Assembly (NCBI GenBank): GCA_004296455.1
Contig: AP018280.1
Span: 2,976,001 to 3,040,000, forward strand
Length of the DNA stretch: 64,000 nt
Reading direction: 5' to 3'
Source: Calothrix sp. NIES-4101
Lineage (GTDB): Bacteria > Cyanobacteriota > Cyanobacteriia > Cyanobacteriales > Nostocaceae
Shown: piece after piece, positions 22,320-30,220 of the stretch
How the letters are laid out: each line of letters opens with the position of its first letter
Position numbering within the stretch: the first letter of the stretch is position 1
The notes under the pieces: model-generated
Told to the model about the DNA's origin: nothing
Seen by the model: only the letters and a program-made list of their open reading frames with translations
Databases searched by the model: none
Position numbers and translations under genes: made by a program

Positions 22320-23520
22320 ATTTAATCCTAAAGGCATCGAAAGAAGCGCGGAGGATTGGGAAGTCTCCGCGATTAGAAACACAGACGACAGCAACTTGCA
22401 GTGGGTAACACTTGGGGGCATTGTTGGCAGTGTTGGTGCATGGGTGTTTGCCAGTCCATTACTCGGTCTTGTTGCAGCTGCGGCGACAATTTTTTATCTG
22501 CGATCGCGCATTGACAATTCCGGGAAAGAGCAGGAATTAATCCAAACTTATGGGTGTGTCGCCCATGCCCTCAGTCCCTCTGATTTCCTGGCTTATCGAA
22601 TGCAGTTGGGAGACGAGGAAGTTGCAAACCAACTGCTGTTTGCTCAAAAGCATAAATTCCCAATCAAGTCTGCCGGGTTAGATTTTCTTGCCAACTATCA
22701 ACCAGCAAATCAATCTGAAACCTATACGCCTACGCCAGAGTTACCTCAAGTCAGTCGCCAACAAACAACTACTCAAGTTATATCAAGCCCAACCGCCGAA
22801 AAAGTCCCAGACCTCGCCAAGGAATTAGCTGCACGACTCAAACCCACGCTGATTGTGGGCGTGCCAGGTGCAGGAAAAGATATCCTTTGCTGGAATGCAG
22901 TAGAGCATATTAAGCGGTCAGGGGAAGCAGTAAAGGTTTTTTGCATTGACCCCAAAGGCGATCGCAACGAACTCCCTTACTTTGAAGGCAGGGTTGATAA
23001 GCTTTACTCCCTAGATTTCAATTCAGCCGAGCCAGAGGAATGCTACGAACTACTGCAAGCTGCTCTCAAGGAATATGAGGAAGATACATTTGATGGCACA
23101 AAATTGCTTATATTCAATGAGTTGAACGCGACGACCAAAACCCTCAAACGAATCAAGGGTGCAATGGGATGGCTTGAAAGCAAGCTAACTTTCTATTCAA
23201 GTTCTGGGCGATCGCGTGGTTGGGTAATTTGGGCGATTAGCCAAAGCGCCCATGAGAAAGGACTGGGCTTCGGCGGTGAAACCCGACCAATATTTATCAA
23301 GGTCGTTTTGATAACTCTTGCTAATCCTGACGCTGCGGTCGATATTCTTCGCGCTCAAATAATCGCCGCAGAACAAAAACTACCGCCACAGGAATTGAAG
23401 AAGATATGCGATCGCTCTCCCGTGGGTGTGGCGGTTTACCACGGCTCGTTACAAAAGTGGTTCCCCCAGGTCAAAATGCGCGATTTTCTATCTGAGGCTA
23501 AAAGCAAGGTGGTAGCATGA
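22312..23520 (+). CDS. Membrane-anchored P-loop ATPase (HerA/FtsK/VirD4-like)
   Basis: 402 residues. Two membrane segments at about 32-62 (VTLGGIVGSVGAWVFASPLL, LVAAAATIFYL), a cytoplasmic linker rich in Pro/Gln/Thr, then an ATPase core: Walker A IVGVPGAGKD near residue 182, VFCIDPKGDRNELPYFEG, Walker B-like LLIFNELNA with Asn-Glu, and SRGWVIWAISQSAHEKGLGF. The order resembles DNA pumps of the HerA/FtsK/VirD4 class, but no coupling-protein family is firmly recognised. In a prophage it might act in conjugation-like transfer, genome segregation or exclusion. Confidence 0.7.
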   Translation: MSRFNPKGIERSAEDWEVSAIRNTDDSNLQWVTLGGIVGSVGAWVFASPLLGLVAAAATIFYLRSRIDNSGKEQELIQTYGCVAHALSPSDFLAYRMQLGDEEVANQLLFAQKHKFPIKSAGLDFLANYQPANQSETYTPTPELPQVSRQQTTTQVISSPTAEKVPDLAKELAARLKPTLIVGVPGAGKDILCWNAVEHIKRSGEAVKVFCIDPKGDRNELPYFEGRVDKLYSLDFNSAEPEECYELLQAALKEYEEDTFDGTKLLIFNELNATTKTLKRIKGAMGWLESKLTFYSSSGRSRGWVIWAISQSAHEKGLGFGGETRPIFIKVVLITLANPDAAVDILRAQIIAAEQKLPPQELKKICDRSPVGVAVYHGSLQKWFPQVKMRDFLSEAKSKVVA

Positions 23521-23912
23521 AATCGGGATATATTTACTTAATTCATGCCCAGGGCACATCTCGATACAAAATCGGCTTAACCACACGCAGTGTAGAAGAG
23601 CGCTTTGCAGAACTCAATTCCTCGCAATCGGCATACCCTTTAAAATTGGTTGCCAGCGCCAAATTCCCAAATGTGCATGATGCTGAGAAGAACCTGCACG
23701 ACAAGTACCGAAACAACCGTGCCCACGGCGAATGGTTCGAGTTTTCCAAGCAAGAATTGCGGGAAGTGGTACGAAGTATTGAAGGTGGAGTGAGACAGGA
23801 ATTCTCTGTGCGGTGGTTTTTGGCAGCACTTGCGATCGCGCTTTCGTTGGCATATTGTCAAAATCAAAAAGACTTTAATTCACCGCAACCAATTAAAATT
23901 CAACGGCAATAA
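23517..23912 (+). CDS. GIY-YIG-type protein (T5orf172/MUG113-like) with C-terminal membrane segment
   Basis: 131 residues, ATG overlapping the ATPase stop (ATGA). The N-terminal 90 residues have the GIY-YIG layout: SGYIYLIHAQGTSRYKIGLT, RSVEERFAELNSSQ, and HDAEKNLHDKYRNNRAHGEW-FEF with the conserved Glu. Residues 97-114 (WFLAALAIALSLAYC) are a membrane segment or tail anchor. Such domains nick DNA or act as mobile nucleases; coupling to the membrane ATPase suggests DNA handling at the membrane. This is inference. Confidence 0.72.
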   Translation: MKSGYIYLIHAQGTSRYKIGLTTRSVEERFAELNSSQSAYPLKLVASAKFPNVHDAEKNLHDKYRNNRAHGEWFEFSKQELREVVRSIEGGVRQEFSVRWFLAALAIALSLAYCQNQKDFNSPQPIKIQRQ

Positions 23913-23917
23913 TTTTA

Positions 23918-23948
23918 AAACGCCTTGGAGGAAATTTCCAGGGCGTTT
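23918..23948 (+). terminator. Hairpin after the membrane ATPase operon
   Basis: AAACGCC (23918-23924) pairs with GGCGTTT (23942-23948) around an inner pairing of TTGGA and TTTCCA. It lies five bases after the GIY-YIG gene and likely ends the operon. The following 288 bases to 24236 hold no gene; they should contain the integrase promoter, but no convincing boxes are seen. Confidence 0.7.
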
Positions 23949-24236
23949 AGCTTGAGCCTACCGGATACTTGAGCCAGGATTTGATAGGGTACTAATTTCT
24001 CAAGCACAGATATTTTACTTGAATCTAGGCTAGGAAAGGTATAGGGCAATTACAATAATTGCCCTACGCTATCAAAGTATTTATTGGTTATCAATATTAA
24101 CATCAATCTTTGCCCCTCTTTGCCTTCAATCAATCGCCAATACCCGCGCCGAAAAAATCCGGTCAGTGACTACCTTTTTTGTTAATTCAACAAAAGCTTT
24201 GTTTTGTATCTATAGCAGACGGGAAAAATAGATGGT

Positions 24237-25079
24237 ATGAAAAAAGCCATTGTCCGTCTCTCTCCTGACCAAAAATTAATCGATATGTGGCTTCATGGTC
24301 GCCCTTTGTCAACGCAGTCAGAGTATCGCCGGGACATAAAGTGTTTTTTGGAGTTTACTGAAAAACCTTTGCCCGAGCAAAAGCTTGAAGACTTGCAGCG
24401 CTATGCGGTAATGCTGCAAACAAAAAATCTTAAGGAAAGAACCATAAAGCGCAAAATAAATACTATCAAGTCATTATTCTCGTTTGCAGCCAAACTTCAA
24501 TACATTCGCTTCAACGTAGCAGCAGCCCTCCGACTTCCCAAAACCGAATATACGATCGCACCGCGAATTCTCCCCCAGCGAGAAATCCTCAAATTAATTA
24601 ATGCCGCCCAATCACCACGGGACACGGCTATATTGAAGCTTTTGTACGCCACAGGGATGCGAGTAAGCGAGCTTTGTGGCTTGAACTGGGAGGATTTCAT
24701 CGAGCGTGACGACGGGCAAATCCAGGTGAGCATTCTCGGTAAGGGCGGGAAACGTCGAATTGTCCTGGTTCCCGACTCGGCATGGGTGGCAGTTGAAAGC
24801 CTGGGGAGGGGAGAGGGTGCGGTGTTTCTCAGCAGCAAAGCGAAAAGGTGCGATCGCACCACAATCCACCGAATCATTAAAGCCGCAGCTGTAAAGTCAG
24901 GTATAAATCCGAAGATATCCGCTCACTGGCTACGACACGCAAATGCCTCCCACGCCTTATCCCGTGGAGCTTCCATCGCCTTGGTAAAAGAAACTTTGGG
25001 ACATAGCAGCATCGCCATTACTGACGTGTACGTACATGCCAACCCCAACGATTCAACAGGTAATTATTTGGGGATTTAA
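24237..25079 (+). CDS. int: Tyrosine recombinase (prophage integrase)
   Basis: 280 residues. The catalytic set is complete: Arg142 (ATGMRVSELCGL), Lys near 169 (ILGKGGKRR), His230-x-x-Arg233 (HWLRHANASHA), His256 (LGHSSIAITD) and Tyr265 (VYVH). The N-terminal 100 residues are the core-binding SAM-like domain (STQSEYRRDIKCFLEF). The size is like XerC/D and small phage integrases without an arm-binding domain. It lies 1 kb from the tRNA-Val fragment and probably catalyses recombination there. Its stop codon touches a 26-bp palindrome. Confidence 0.93.
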   Translation: MKKAIVRLSPDQKLIDMWLHGRPLSTQSEYRRDIKCFLEFTEKPLPEQKLEDLQRYAVMLQTKNLKERTIKRKINTIKSLFSFAAKLQYIRFNVAAALRLPKTEYTIAPRILPQREILKLINAAQSPRDTAILKLLYATGMRVSELCGLNWEDFIERDDGQIQVSILGKGGKRRIVLVPDSAWVAVESLGRGEGAVFLSSKAKRCDRTTIHRIIKAAAVKSGINPKISAHWLRHANASHALSRGASIALVKETLGHSSIAITDVYVHANPNDSTGNYLGI

Positions 25080-25104
25080 CCCTTGGCAGAATTCTACCGA
25101 GGGT
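25079..25104. repeat. 26-bp palindrome, copy 3 of 3
   Basis: ACCCTTGG-CAGAATTCTA-CCGAGGGT begins with the last base of the integrase stop codon. One arm position gives a G-T pair. It belongs to the same family as 2323-2348 and 10259-10284. Possible roles are transcript end, processing site or protein-binding site. Confidence 0.72.
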
Positions 25105-25123
25105 GCTGGGAAAAATACTAAAA

Positions 25124-26062
25124 ATGCTGACTGACGAAGACTTTCTCAAGTTACAACTCAAACTACAAGAAGCGCGATCGCTACGTTTCGCGGATTTATA
25201 CCCTGATGTACCCTTTCAAACTGAGGGGCAATTGCTAATTTTGAACACCAAATCAAGCCAAGATGCTTGCAAGCTTATTCCTGAAGTTAGCTTTTTCCTG
25301 AGGGAAGGAGCGATAATTATGGGAACTACTTCTGTGGAAATTCGCTGCTGCAATAAATTTATCTTCGCAGTTGATTTAGAATTAGAAGCAACCGAAGTAT
25401 TAAATAAGGCAGAGAACGCTATGTCAACAGCAACGCTGGAAAGAAAAGCCAACAACCGCAGCGTGGAATTTGAGCTAAATAATAGAACAGGGGCAAATGT
25501 CATCGCCTGGTCACAAGTAGCACCCCGACTTATGGCAACGGAAGCCGAACTAAAATCCGAACTGAGTGCCAGTCGAGTACCTATTTTTTGGGCGGAAAAT
25601 GGGGAATGGGGAATTGAACAAAGCGAAGCAATTCTATTGATTCAAAATTTTTACCAGCGTAAGGCGACTGAGGAAATTAACTCCCTGGCAGCTTTAGACA
25701 CCCCCGAAGAAAAGCCTGTCGCTGCAAAAAAAACCTCTAAGCCCAAACTTCCAGCAATCAAGTTAGTAGGCGAATACAAGCCAGTTACCAAGATGCTGGA
25801 AACCTGCCGCCGTTATTTGGACGCGATCGCACCAGAAAACCCCGAAGCCCAAATGCAGGCACTTGAAGAAATCATCGCTGGCGGCACACGCGGCAAAAAG
25901 CATATACAGTTGGCACTTTCAGCCTACGAAGAGGGCAAAGCGCCAGCAGAAGCCGAATTAATCGCAGCTTTTGTGAGATTACGCGATAGACTTCAAAAAG
26001 AAGCAGAAAAATCGACAGCTACTGAGGGGCAAGTATCCCATGAAAATGAAGCGCAAAATTAG
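25124..26062 (+). CDS. Unknown protein between integrase and attR
   Basis: 312 residues from ATG 25124 (MLTDEDFLKLQLKLQEARSL); a GTG at 25103 inside the palindrome is the alternative. The first 110 residues look alpha-beta with LFLREGAIIMGTTSVEIRCC-like strands (AIIMGTTSVEIRCC). The middle has RVPIFWAENGEWGIEQSEA, and a Lys/Pro-rich linker (KPVAAKKTSKPKLPAIKL) leads to a helical end. No family is recognised. As the last gene before attR it may be cargo or an excision factor. Confidence 0.6.
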   Translation: MLTDEDFLKLQLKLQEARSLRFADLYPDVPFQTEGQLLILNTKSSQDACKLIPEVSFFLREGAIIMGTTSVEIRCCNKFIFAVDLELEATEVLNKAENAMSTATLERKANNRSVEFELNNRTGANVIAWSQVAPRLMATEAELKSELSASRVPIFWAENGEWGIEQSEAILLIQNFYQRKATEEINSLAALDTPEEKPVAAKKTSKPKLPAIKLVGEYKPVTKMLETCRRYLDAIAPENPEAQMQALEEIIAGGTRGKKHIQLALSAYEEGKAPAEAELIAAFVRLRDRLQKEAEKSTATEGQVSHENEAQN

Positions 26063-26119
26063 CTCTTATTTTGAGCTAATTATGAAAACACCCGCCACAC
26101 AAGCTTTTTCAGCCATACT

Positions 26120-26168
26120 CGCCTGCCTTACAAGCAGGATGTCATCAGTTCGAGTCTGGTACTGCCCA
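26120..26168 (+). other. attR: 3' fragment of tRNA-Val(UAC)
   Basis: The sequence has the anticodon arm CCTGC-CTTACAA-GCAGG with anticodon TAC, a variable loop, the T arm ATCAG-TTCGAGT-CTGGT and the acceptor 3' strand ACTGCCCA. No D arm or 5' acceptor strand (GGGCAGT) precedes it. This is the usual trace left when an element integrates in the 3' part of a tRNA gene; the intact gene should lie at the left end, outside the window. The exact core cannot be set without attL. Confidence 0.85.
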
Positions 26169-26233
26169 TTTAATAAATTTAGGTTAGAGTTAACCCTACA
26201 GGTTCTCTAACCTTTTTTAATTATCTTAAGACT

Positions 26234-29176
26234 ATGAATATCCCTGTTGCTCAGGATTATCAATATCAATTTGGTGGTAGTCTTCCAGCCAATGCACTCA
26301 CTTATGTTACACGTAAAGCTGATGCAGACTTGTATGAGGCTTTGAAAGCTGGAGAGTTTTGTTTTGTTCTGAACTCTCGACAGATGGGAAAATCCAGCTT
26401 GCGTGTAAGGACAATGCAGAGGTTGCAGGGTGAAGAAATTGCTTGTGTATCGATTGATTTGACGGCAATTGGGACATCTGGACTGACTTCTGAGCAATGG
26501 TATGCGGGAATTATTGATACTATTGCTAATAGCTTAAAGTTGGATGAGCAGTTTGATTTAGATGCGTTGTGGGAAGAAAATTCTCGATTTTCTAATGTGC
26601 AAATTTTCGGGAAATTTATTGATAAATTATTACAATTAATCCCCACGCAAATTGTTATTTTTATTGATGAAATTGATAGTATTCTCAGCTTAGATTTTCC
26701 CGTTGATGATTTCTTTGCTTTAATTCGGGCTTTCTTTAATCAAAGAGTTGATAATCCTGAATATGAGCGCATTACCTTTGTGCTTTTGGGTGTGGCTACT
26801 CCTGCCGATTTAATTCAAGATAAAAAGCGCACTCCTTTTAATATTGGCAAAGGGATTGAATTAACGGGATTTGAATTTGCCGAAGCTTTACCTTTAGCAA
26901 TGGGATTCTCTGCCCAAACTAATCACCCGGAAACTGTATTAAAAGCGATTTTGGATTGGACGGGAGGACAGCCATTTCTGACTCAGAAAATCTGTCAATT
27001 TGTCCGTGAAAGTGAAACTGTAATTCCCCAAGGTGAAGAAGCTGATTTTGTTGAGAATTTAGTTAGGAGTCGGGTAATTGAGAACTGGGAATATCAGGAT
27101 GAACCGGAACATTTTAGAACAATTCGGGACAGAATTTTAAAAAGAGATGACCAAAAAGCAGGGTATTTATTAGACTTATATCAACAAGTATGGCACTCAG
27201 GAGGAGTTGATACTGATAATAGTATCGAACAAAGTGATTTACAGTTAGCGGGAATTGTTGTTAAAAAAGATAGTAAGTTAAAGGTTTATAATCGGATTTA
27301 TCAAACTATTTTTGATAATATTTGGATTGAGAAAACTTTAGCTAGTTTACGTCCTTATGCTGAAAATTTTCGTCAATGGGTATTAGCAGGGAAACAGGAT
27401 GAATCTCGGTTATTGCGGGGGAATGCTTTAGCAGAAGCAGAAGCTTGGGCAAAAGATAAAAGTTTGGGTTTTCAAGATTTAGAATTTTTAGCTGCTAGTC
27501 GTAAAAAAGAACGAGAAGAGGAATTAGCAGAGACAGAAAGATTGGCAGAATTAGAAAGGGAAAGGAAGGAAAAGGAAACTGCGGAAAAGGCGAGATTAAT
27601 TGAAGCAGAAGCTAAACAAGAAGCTGAAAAGCAATTAGCGACTGCTAGAAGAAGAATGACATTTGGAACAGTCGTGTTATGGATTACTTTAGGACTTGCA
27701 GCTTTATCATTAATAGCTGCAATTACGCAAGGTAATAAAGCGATACAGGAACAAGAAAAAGCTAAAAAAGCTCAAGAAATAGCTCAAAATTTCCAAAAAA
27801 AATCTGACCAAGCGACAAAAGAACTTAATGAGAAAAAGGGGGAATTAGCACAGGTAAATGGGCAGATGAAGCAACGGCAACAAGAAGCAGAAAAAGCAAA
27901 AGAACAAGCTCAAATAGCTAAGGGAGATTTAGCTAAAGTTAAAGGTGAGAAAGAAAATTTAGAAGTACAAAAAACAAAATTAACTAATGATGCTCAAAGA
28001 AAACAAAGGGAATTAGAATTAAAAACTGAACAAATTCAAGATGCTGAAAATAAAGTTTTAGATTCCCAAAACAAGCAGAAAAAAATTCAAGAGCAAGTTA
28101 AAGAAAAAGAACAAGAGCTTAAAATTGCTAAAACTAATAAGGATGAACTCAAAAAATCTATTGCTAAAATCACAGAATTGTCAGCAGTGGCTTCTCAATT
28201 ACTACAAAAAGGTAAGCTTAACGAAGCCAATCAAGCTTTCAATATTGCCGGGTTAGTTTTGCAAGATAAAATTAAAAATCAAGAATTAAAAGAGGCTTTG
28301 TTAGATAGTTCTCTAGTTTTAGGATATCAGAATTTAGTTGACGCTGAAGATACAAAAAATAAAAAATCAGAATTACAACCTGGTATTTTAGCAAATTTCA
28401 ATAAAAGCATAGATTATTTATCACAAGCAGAGAATAAAATTGAGAGTAATCCTACTAATTTAGCGACTTTAACTTATATTTATTATGTGAAGGGTAAATT
28501 AGCAGAAAATTCAGATAAATTTTTGGCTTTAAAAGATTATAAAAAGGCAGTTGAGAAATATGAGCGTCTAAAAAATCAGTTAAAAAACCTGGAATTATTT
28601 AAGTTAGACCTCAATATTCTTTACAATGGTAACGCTGATATTGTTGCTGCACTTTATCGTCAACTTAAAAAACTAGATAGCTCAAATACAGCTTATGCTC
28701 AATCTTTAAAGGAACACTTGTTAAATGAATTAGACTACTTGATGCGGGAGCGAAGATGGAGAGAAGCAGATATAAAAAATTATCAGTTTCTTCTTACTTC
28801 AGCCGGAAGAGAAGACTTTTTAAGATTAGATGATATTAAAAGCAAAAGGTTATGTGGGGATTTGAAAAAGCTAGATGAGCTTTGGGTGGATAACTCTAAA
28901 GGGCGTTTTGGTTATAGTGTTCAGAAAAAAATATATCTGAGTTTTAAAAATTCTTTAGATTTTGACTGGGAGAAGGAAGAATGGAAAACATGGAACTCGG
29001 AAGGGTATAATGATTTTCTAGAAAGTGTGGGTTGGAAAAAAAAGGGAGAGAATTCGATAGTCAATAGAAAAGAATTACCCATGAACCTATCAGAGAGTAT
29101 GGAGGGTGAACTCCCTAAAACTCCCTATAACAATGGAGGGTACTCCTCTCTTCTTGCAGAGACTTGTGAATTGTAG
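26234..29176 (+). CDS. AAA-like (STAND-type) ATPase with transmembrane segment and coiled coil
   Basis: 980 residues. Residues 1-370 form the cyanobacterial AAA-like domain: [20 protein letters not shown], Walker A-like [12 protein letters not shown], Walker [13 protein letters not shown] near residue 140, and [14 protein letters not shown]. Residues 415-470 are charged helix, 476-497 a transmembrane segment ([19 protein letters not shown]), 500-650 a long Lys/Gln/Glu coiled coil, and the rest a TPR-like helical region ([18 protein letters not shown]). No catalytic effector is visible. STAND-type ATPases often work as sensors; a defence role by position next to attR is inference. Confidence 0.8.
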   Translation: MNIPVAQDYQYQFGGSLPANALTYVTRKADADLYEALKAGEFCFVLNSRQMGKSSLRVRTMQRLQGEEIACVSIDLTAIGTSGLTSEQWYAGIIDTIANSLKLDEQFDLDALWEENSRFSNVQIFGKFIDKLLQLIPTQIVIFIDEIDSILSLDFPVDDFFALIRAFFNQRVDNPEYERITFVLLGVATPADLIQDKKRTPFNIGKGIELTGFEFAEALPLAMGFSAQTNHPETVLKAILDWTGGQPFLTQKICQFVRESETVIPQGEEADFVENLVRSRVIENWEYQDEPEHFRTIRDRILKRDDQKAGYLLDLYQQVWHSGGVDTDNSIEQSDLQLAGIVVKKDSKLKVYNRIYQTIFDNIWIEKTLASLRPYAENFRQWVLAGKQDESRLLRGNALAEAEAWAKDKSLGFQDLEFLAASRKKEREEELAETERLAELERERKEKETAEKARLIEAEAKQEAEKQLATARRRMTFGTVVLWITLGLAALSLIAAITQGNKAIQEQEKAKKAQEIAQNFQKKSDQATKELNEKKGELAQVNGQMKQRQQEAEKAKEQAQIAKGDLAKVKGEKENLEVQKTKLTNDAQRKQRELELKTEQIQDAENKVLDSQNKQKKIQEQVKEKEQELKIAKTNKDELKKSIAKITELSAVASQLLQKGKLNEANQAFNIAGLVLQDKIKNQELKEALLDSSLVLGYQNLVDAEDTKNKKSELQPGILANFNKSIDYLSQAENKIESNPTNLATLTYIYYVKGKLAENSDKFLALKDYKKAVEKYERLKNQLKNLELFKLDLNILYNGNADIVAALYRQLKKLDSSNTAYAQSLKEHLLNELDYLMRERRWREADIKNYQFLLTSAGREDFLRLDDIKSKRLCGDLKKLDELWVDNSKGRFGYSVQKKIYLSFKNSLDFDWEKEEWKTWNSEGYNDFLESVGWKKKGENSIVNRKELPMNLSESMEGELPKTPYNNGGYSSLLAETCEL

Positions 29177-29293
29177 CAGATAAGGCTTTCAGATAATTAT
29201 GAAGATTCTTTAAACGGACATTTTCCACGAAAGAATAAGGTTTTCAGAAATTCAATACCTGGCACCATCACATCCTAATCCAAATCTTTTTTT

Positions 29294-29314
29294 AAAGTCA
29301 AAAGTCAAAAGTCA
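29294..29314 (+). repeat. Three AAAGTCA heptamers
   Basis: AAAGTCA is repeated three times in tandem and continues as AAAAAGC. Short tandem heptamers of this kind are common between genes in filamentous cyanobacteria. The stretch 29177-29408 shows no gene. Confidence 0.7.
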
Positions 29315-29408
29315 AAAAGCTTATTTTTTTAGCCAAAAAATAGCAAAAATATCCAAAAAAGACGCTTTTGGTGACAAATAGAGACACTAATCCCTTGTGC
29401 ATTTCAAA

Positions 29409-30179
29409 TTAGAGACTGAAATCTTTAAAAATGCTCCCTGCGACTTGAGAATTGTAACAATTAGCAAAGATAAACTTCTCAGCCACAGCGACAATTCCTG
29501 GATTATTTGCCTCCCAAGTATCCCAAGGTAATCGCATCTGTCCAGGTGATACTTTTTTGCCTTTTCCTTTAATCATTTTAGGCAAAAAATTATTGCCCCA
29601 AGAATAGCTTTTTTCAGCTTTCGCTTTCGGTTTGTACTTCTTACAAAAACCTCGATATCTAGCAGCACATTCATCCAAAGTTTTCCCCAAAGCCAAAAAA
29701 GCGGGATGCCAAGTAGTTAAACCATCATTCCCCAGTCTGTCATAGACTCCATAATTACTGAAATCATAGAAAAAGCCTTCTTGCATTCCTGCCGCTTTCG
29801 GATTAGCGTGAATGTATCTGAGCGTATTCAATGCTCGTTGATGATCATTTTTATCAAATCCTGTGCTGTGATAGCGTTTTTCCCAAAAATGCCCTGTGCG
29901 GTTCAACATACGGTTAAAACACATAGCAGTGTACCAGTTAAGCCAATGCATAATTTTGGGTAAATCTTCCGGTTGTACTGGCTCAATTAGATAGTGGACG
30001 TGATTAGACATAATGCATAGGGCATAAAGCTTAAAATCAAACTTATTCAATGCCTGTTTGAGAGCGTAGAGAAACACTTGACGACATTCGTGACGAGTTA
30101 ATTTAAATTCGCGGTTATTACAGCGAGTTGTGATGTGATAGCAGTATCCTAGTTTAAAGTCGCGTTTTAGTCGTGACAT
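29409..30179 (-). CDS. REP-associated tyrosine transposase (RAYT, Y1 family)
   Basis: 256 residues from ATG 30179 (MSRLKRDFKLGYCYHITTRC). It has the Y1/HUH layout: YHITTRCNNREF at the start, the HUH motif in LCIMSNHVHYLIEP, FNRMLNRTGHFWEKRYHS, and the candidate Tyr in LNTLRYIHANPKAAG. RAYTs act on REP palindromes and are usually single copy. No IS200-type partner or terminal repeat is seen around it. Intact frame. It splits the two AAA-like genes and starts 41 bases from the divergent CHAT-AAA gene. Confidence 0.85.
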   Translation of the reverse strand: MSRLKRDFKLGYCYHITTRCNNREFKLTRHECRQVFLYALKQALNKFDFKLYALCIMSNHVHYLIEPVQPEDLPKIMHWLNWYTAMCFNRMLNRTGHFWEKRYHSTGFDKNDHQRALNTLRYIHANPKAAGMQEGFFYDFSNYGVYDRLGNDGLTTWHPAFLALGKTLDECAARYRGFCKKYKPKAKAEKSYSWGNNFLPKMIKGKGKKVSPGQMRLPWDTWEANNPGIVAVAEKFIFANCYNSQVAGSIFKDFSL

Positions 30180-30220
30180 AAAAAATATTAGAATACCAAT
30201 TATTAATTGACTCACAGCGT

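Larger units (their letters stand above)
1..26168. mobile_element. Prophage with Mu-like head module and tyrosine integrase (left end outside window)
   Basis: The block holds terminase, portal, head morphogenesis, protease/scaffold, capsid and tail-connector genes on the minus strand, an antirepressor, a phage sigma factor, and a tyrosine recombinase close to a tRNA-Val 3' fragment that marks the right end. The gene order TerL, DUF935 portal, gpF, gpG, protease, capsid, gp36, gp37 follows phage Mu. No Mu transposase is seen here; site-specific integration is inferred from the recombinase and the att site. The left end, tail sheath, lysis and replication genes are not in the window. The prophage looks intact in the visible part: I see no frameshift in the core genes. 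Confidence 0.9.

Noticed and set aside
26120-26168. Functional tRNA-Val gene
   Set aside because: The D arm and 5' acceptor strand are missing; the upstream bases do not pair with ACTGCCC. It is a 3' fragment only.
29177-30220. Complete IS200/IS605 element
   Set aside because: The transposase has the RAYT type of layout and neither TnpB nor clear end hairpins are seen around it.
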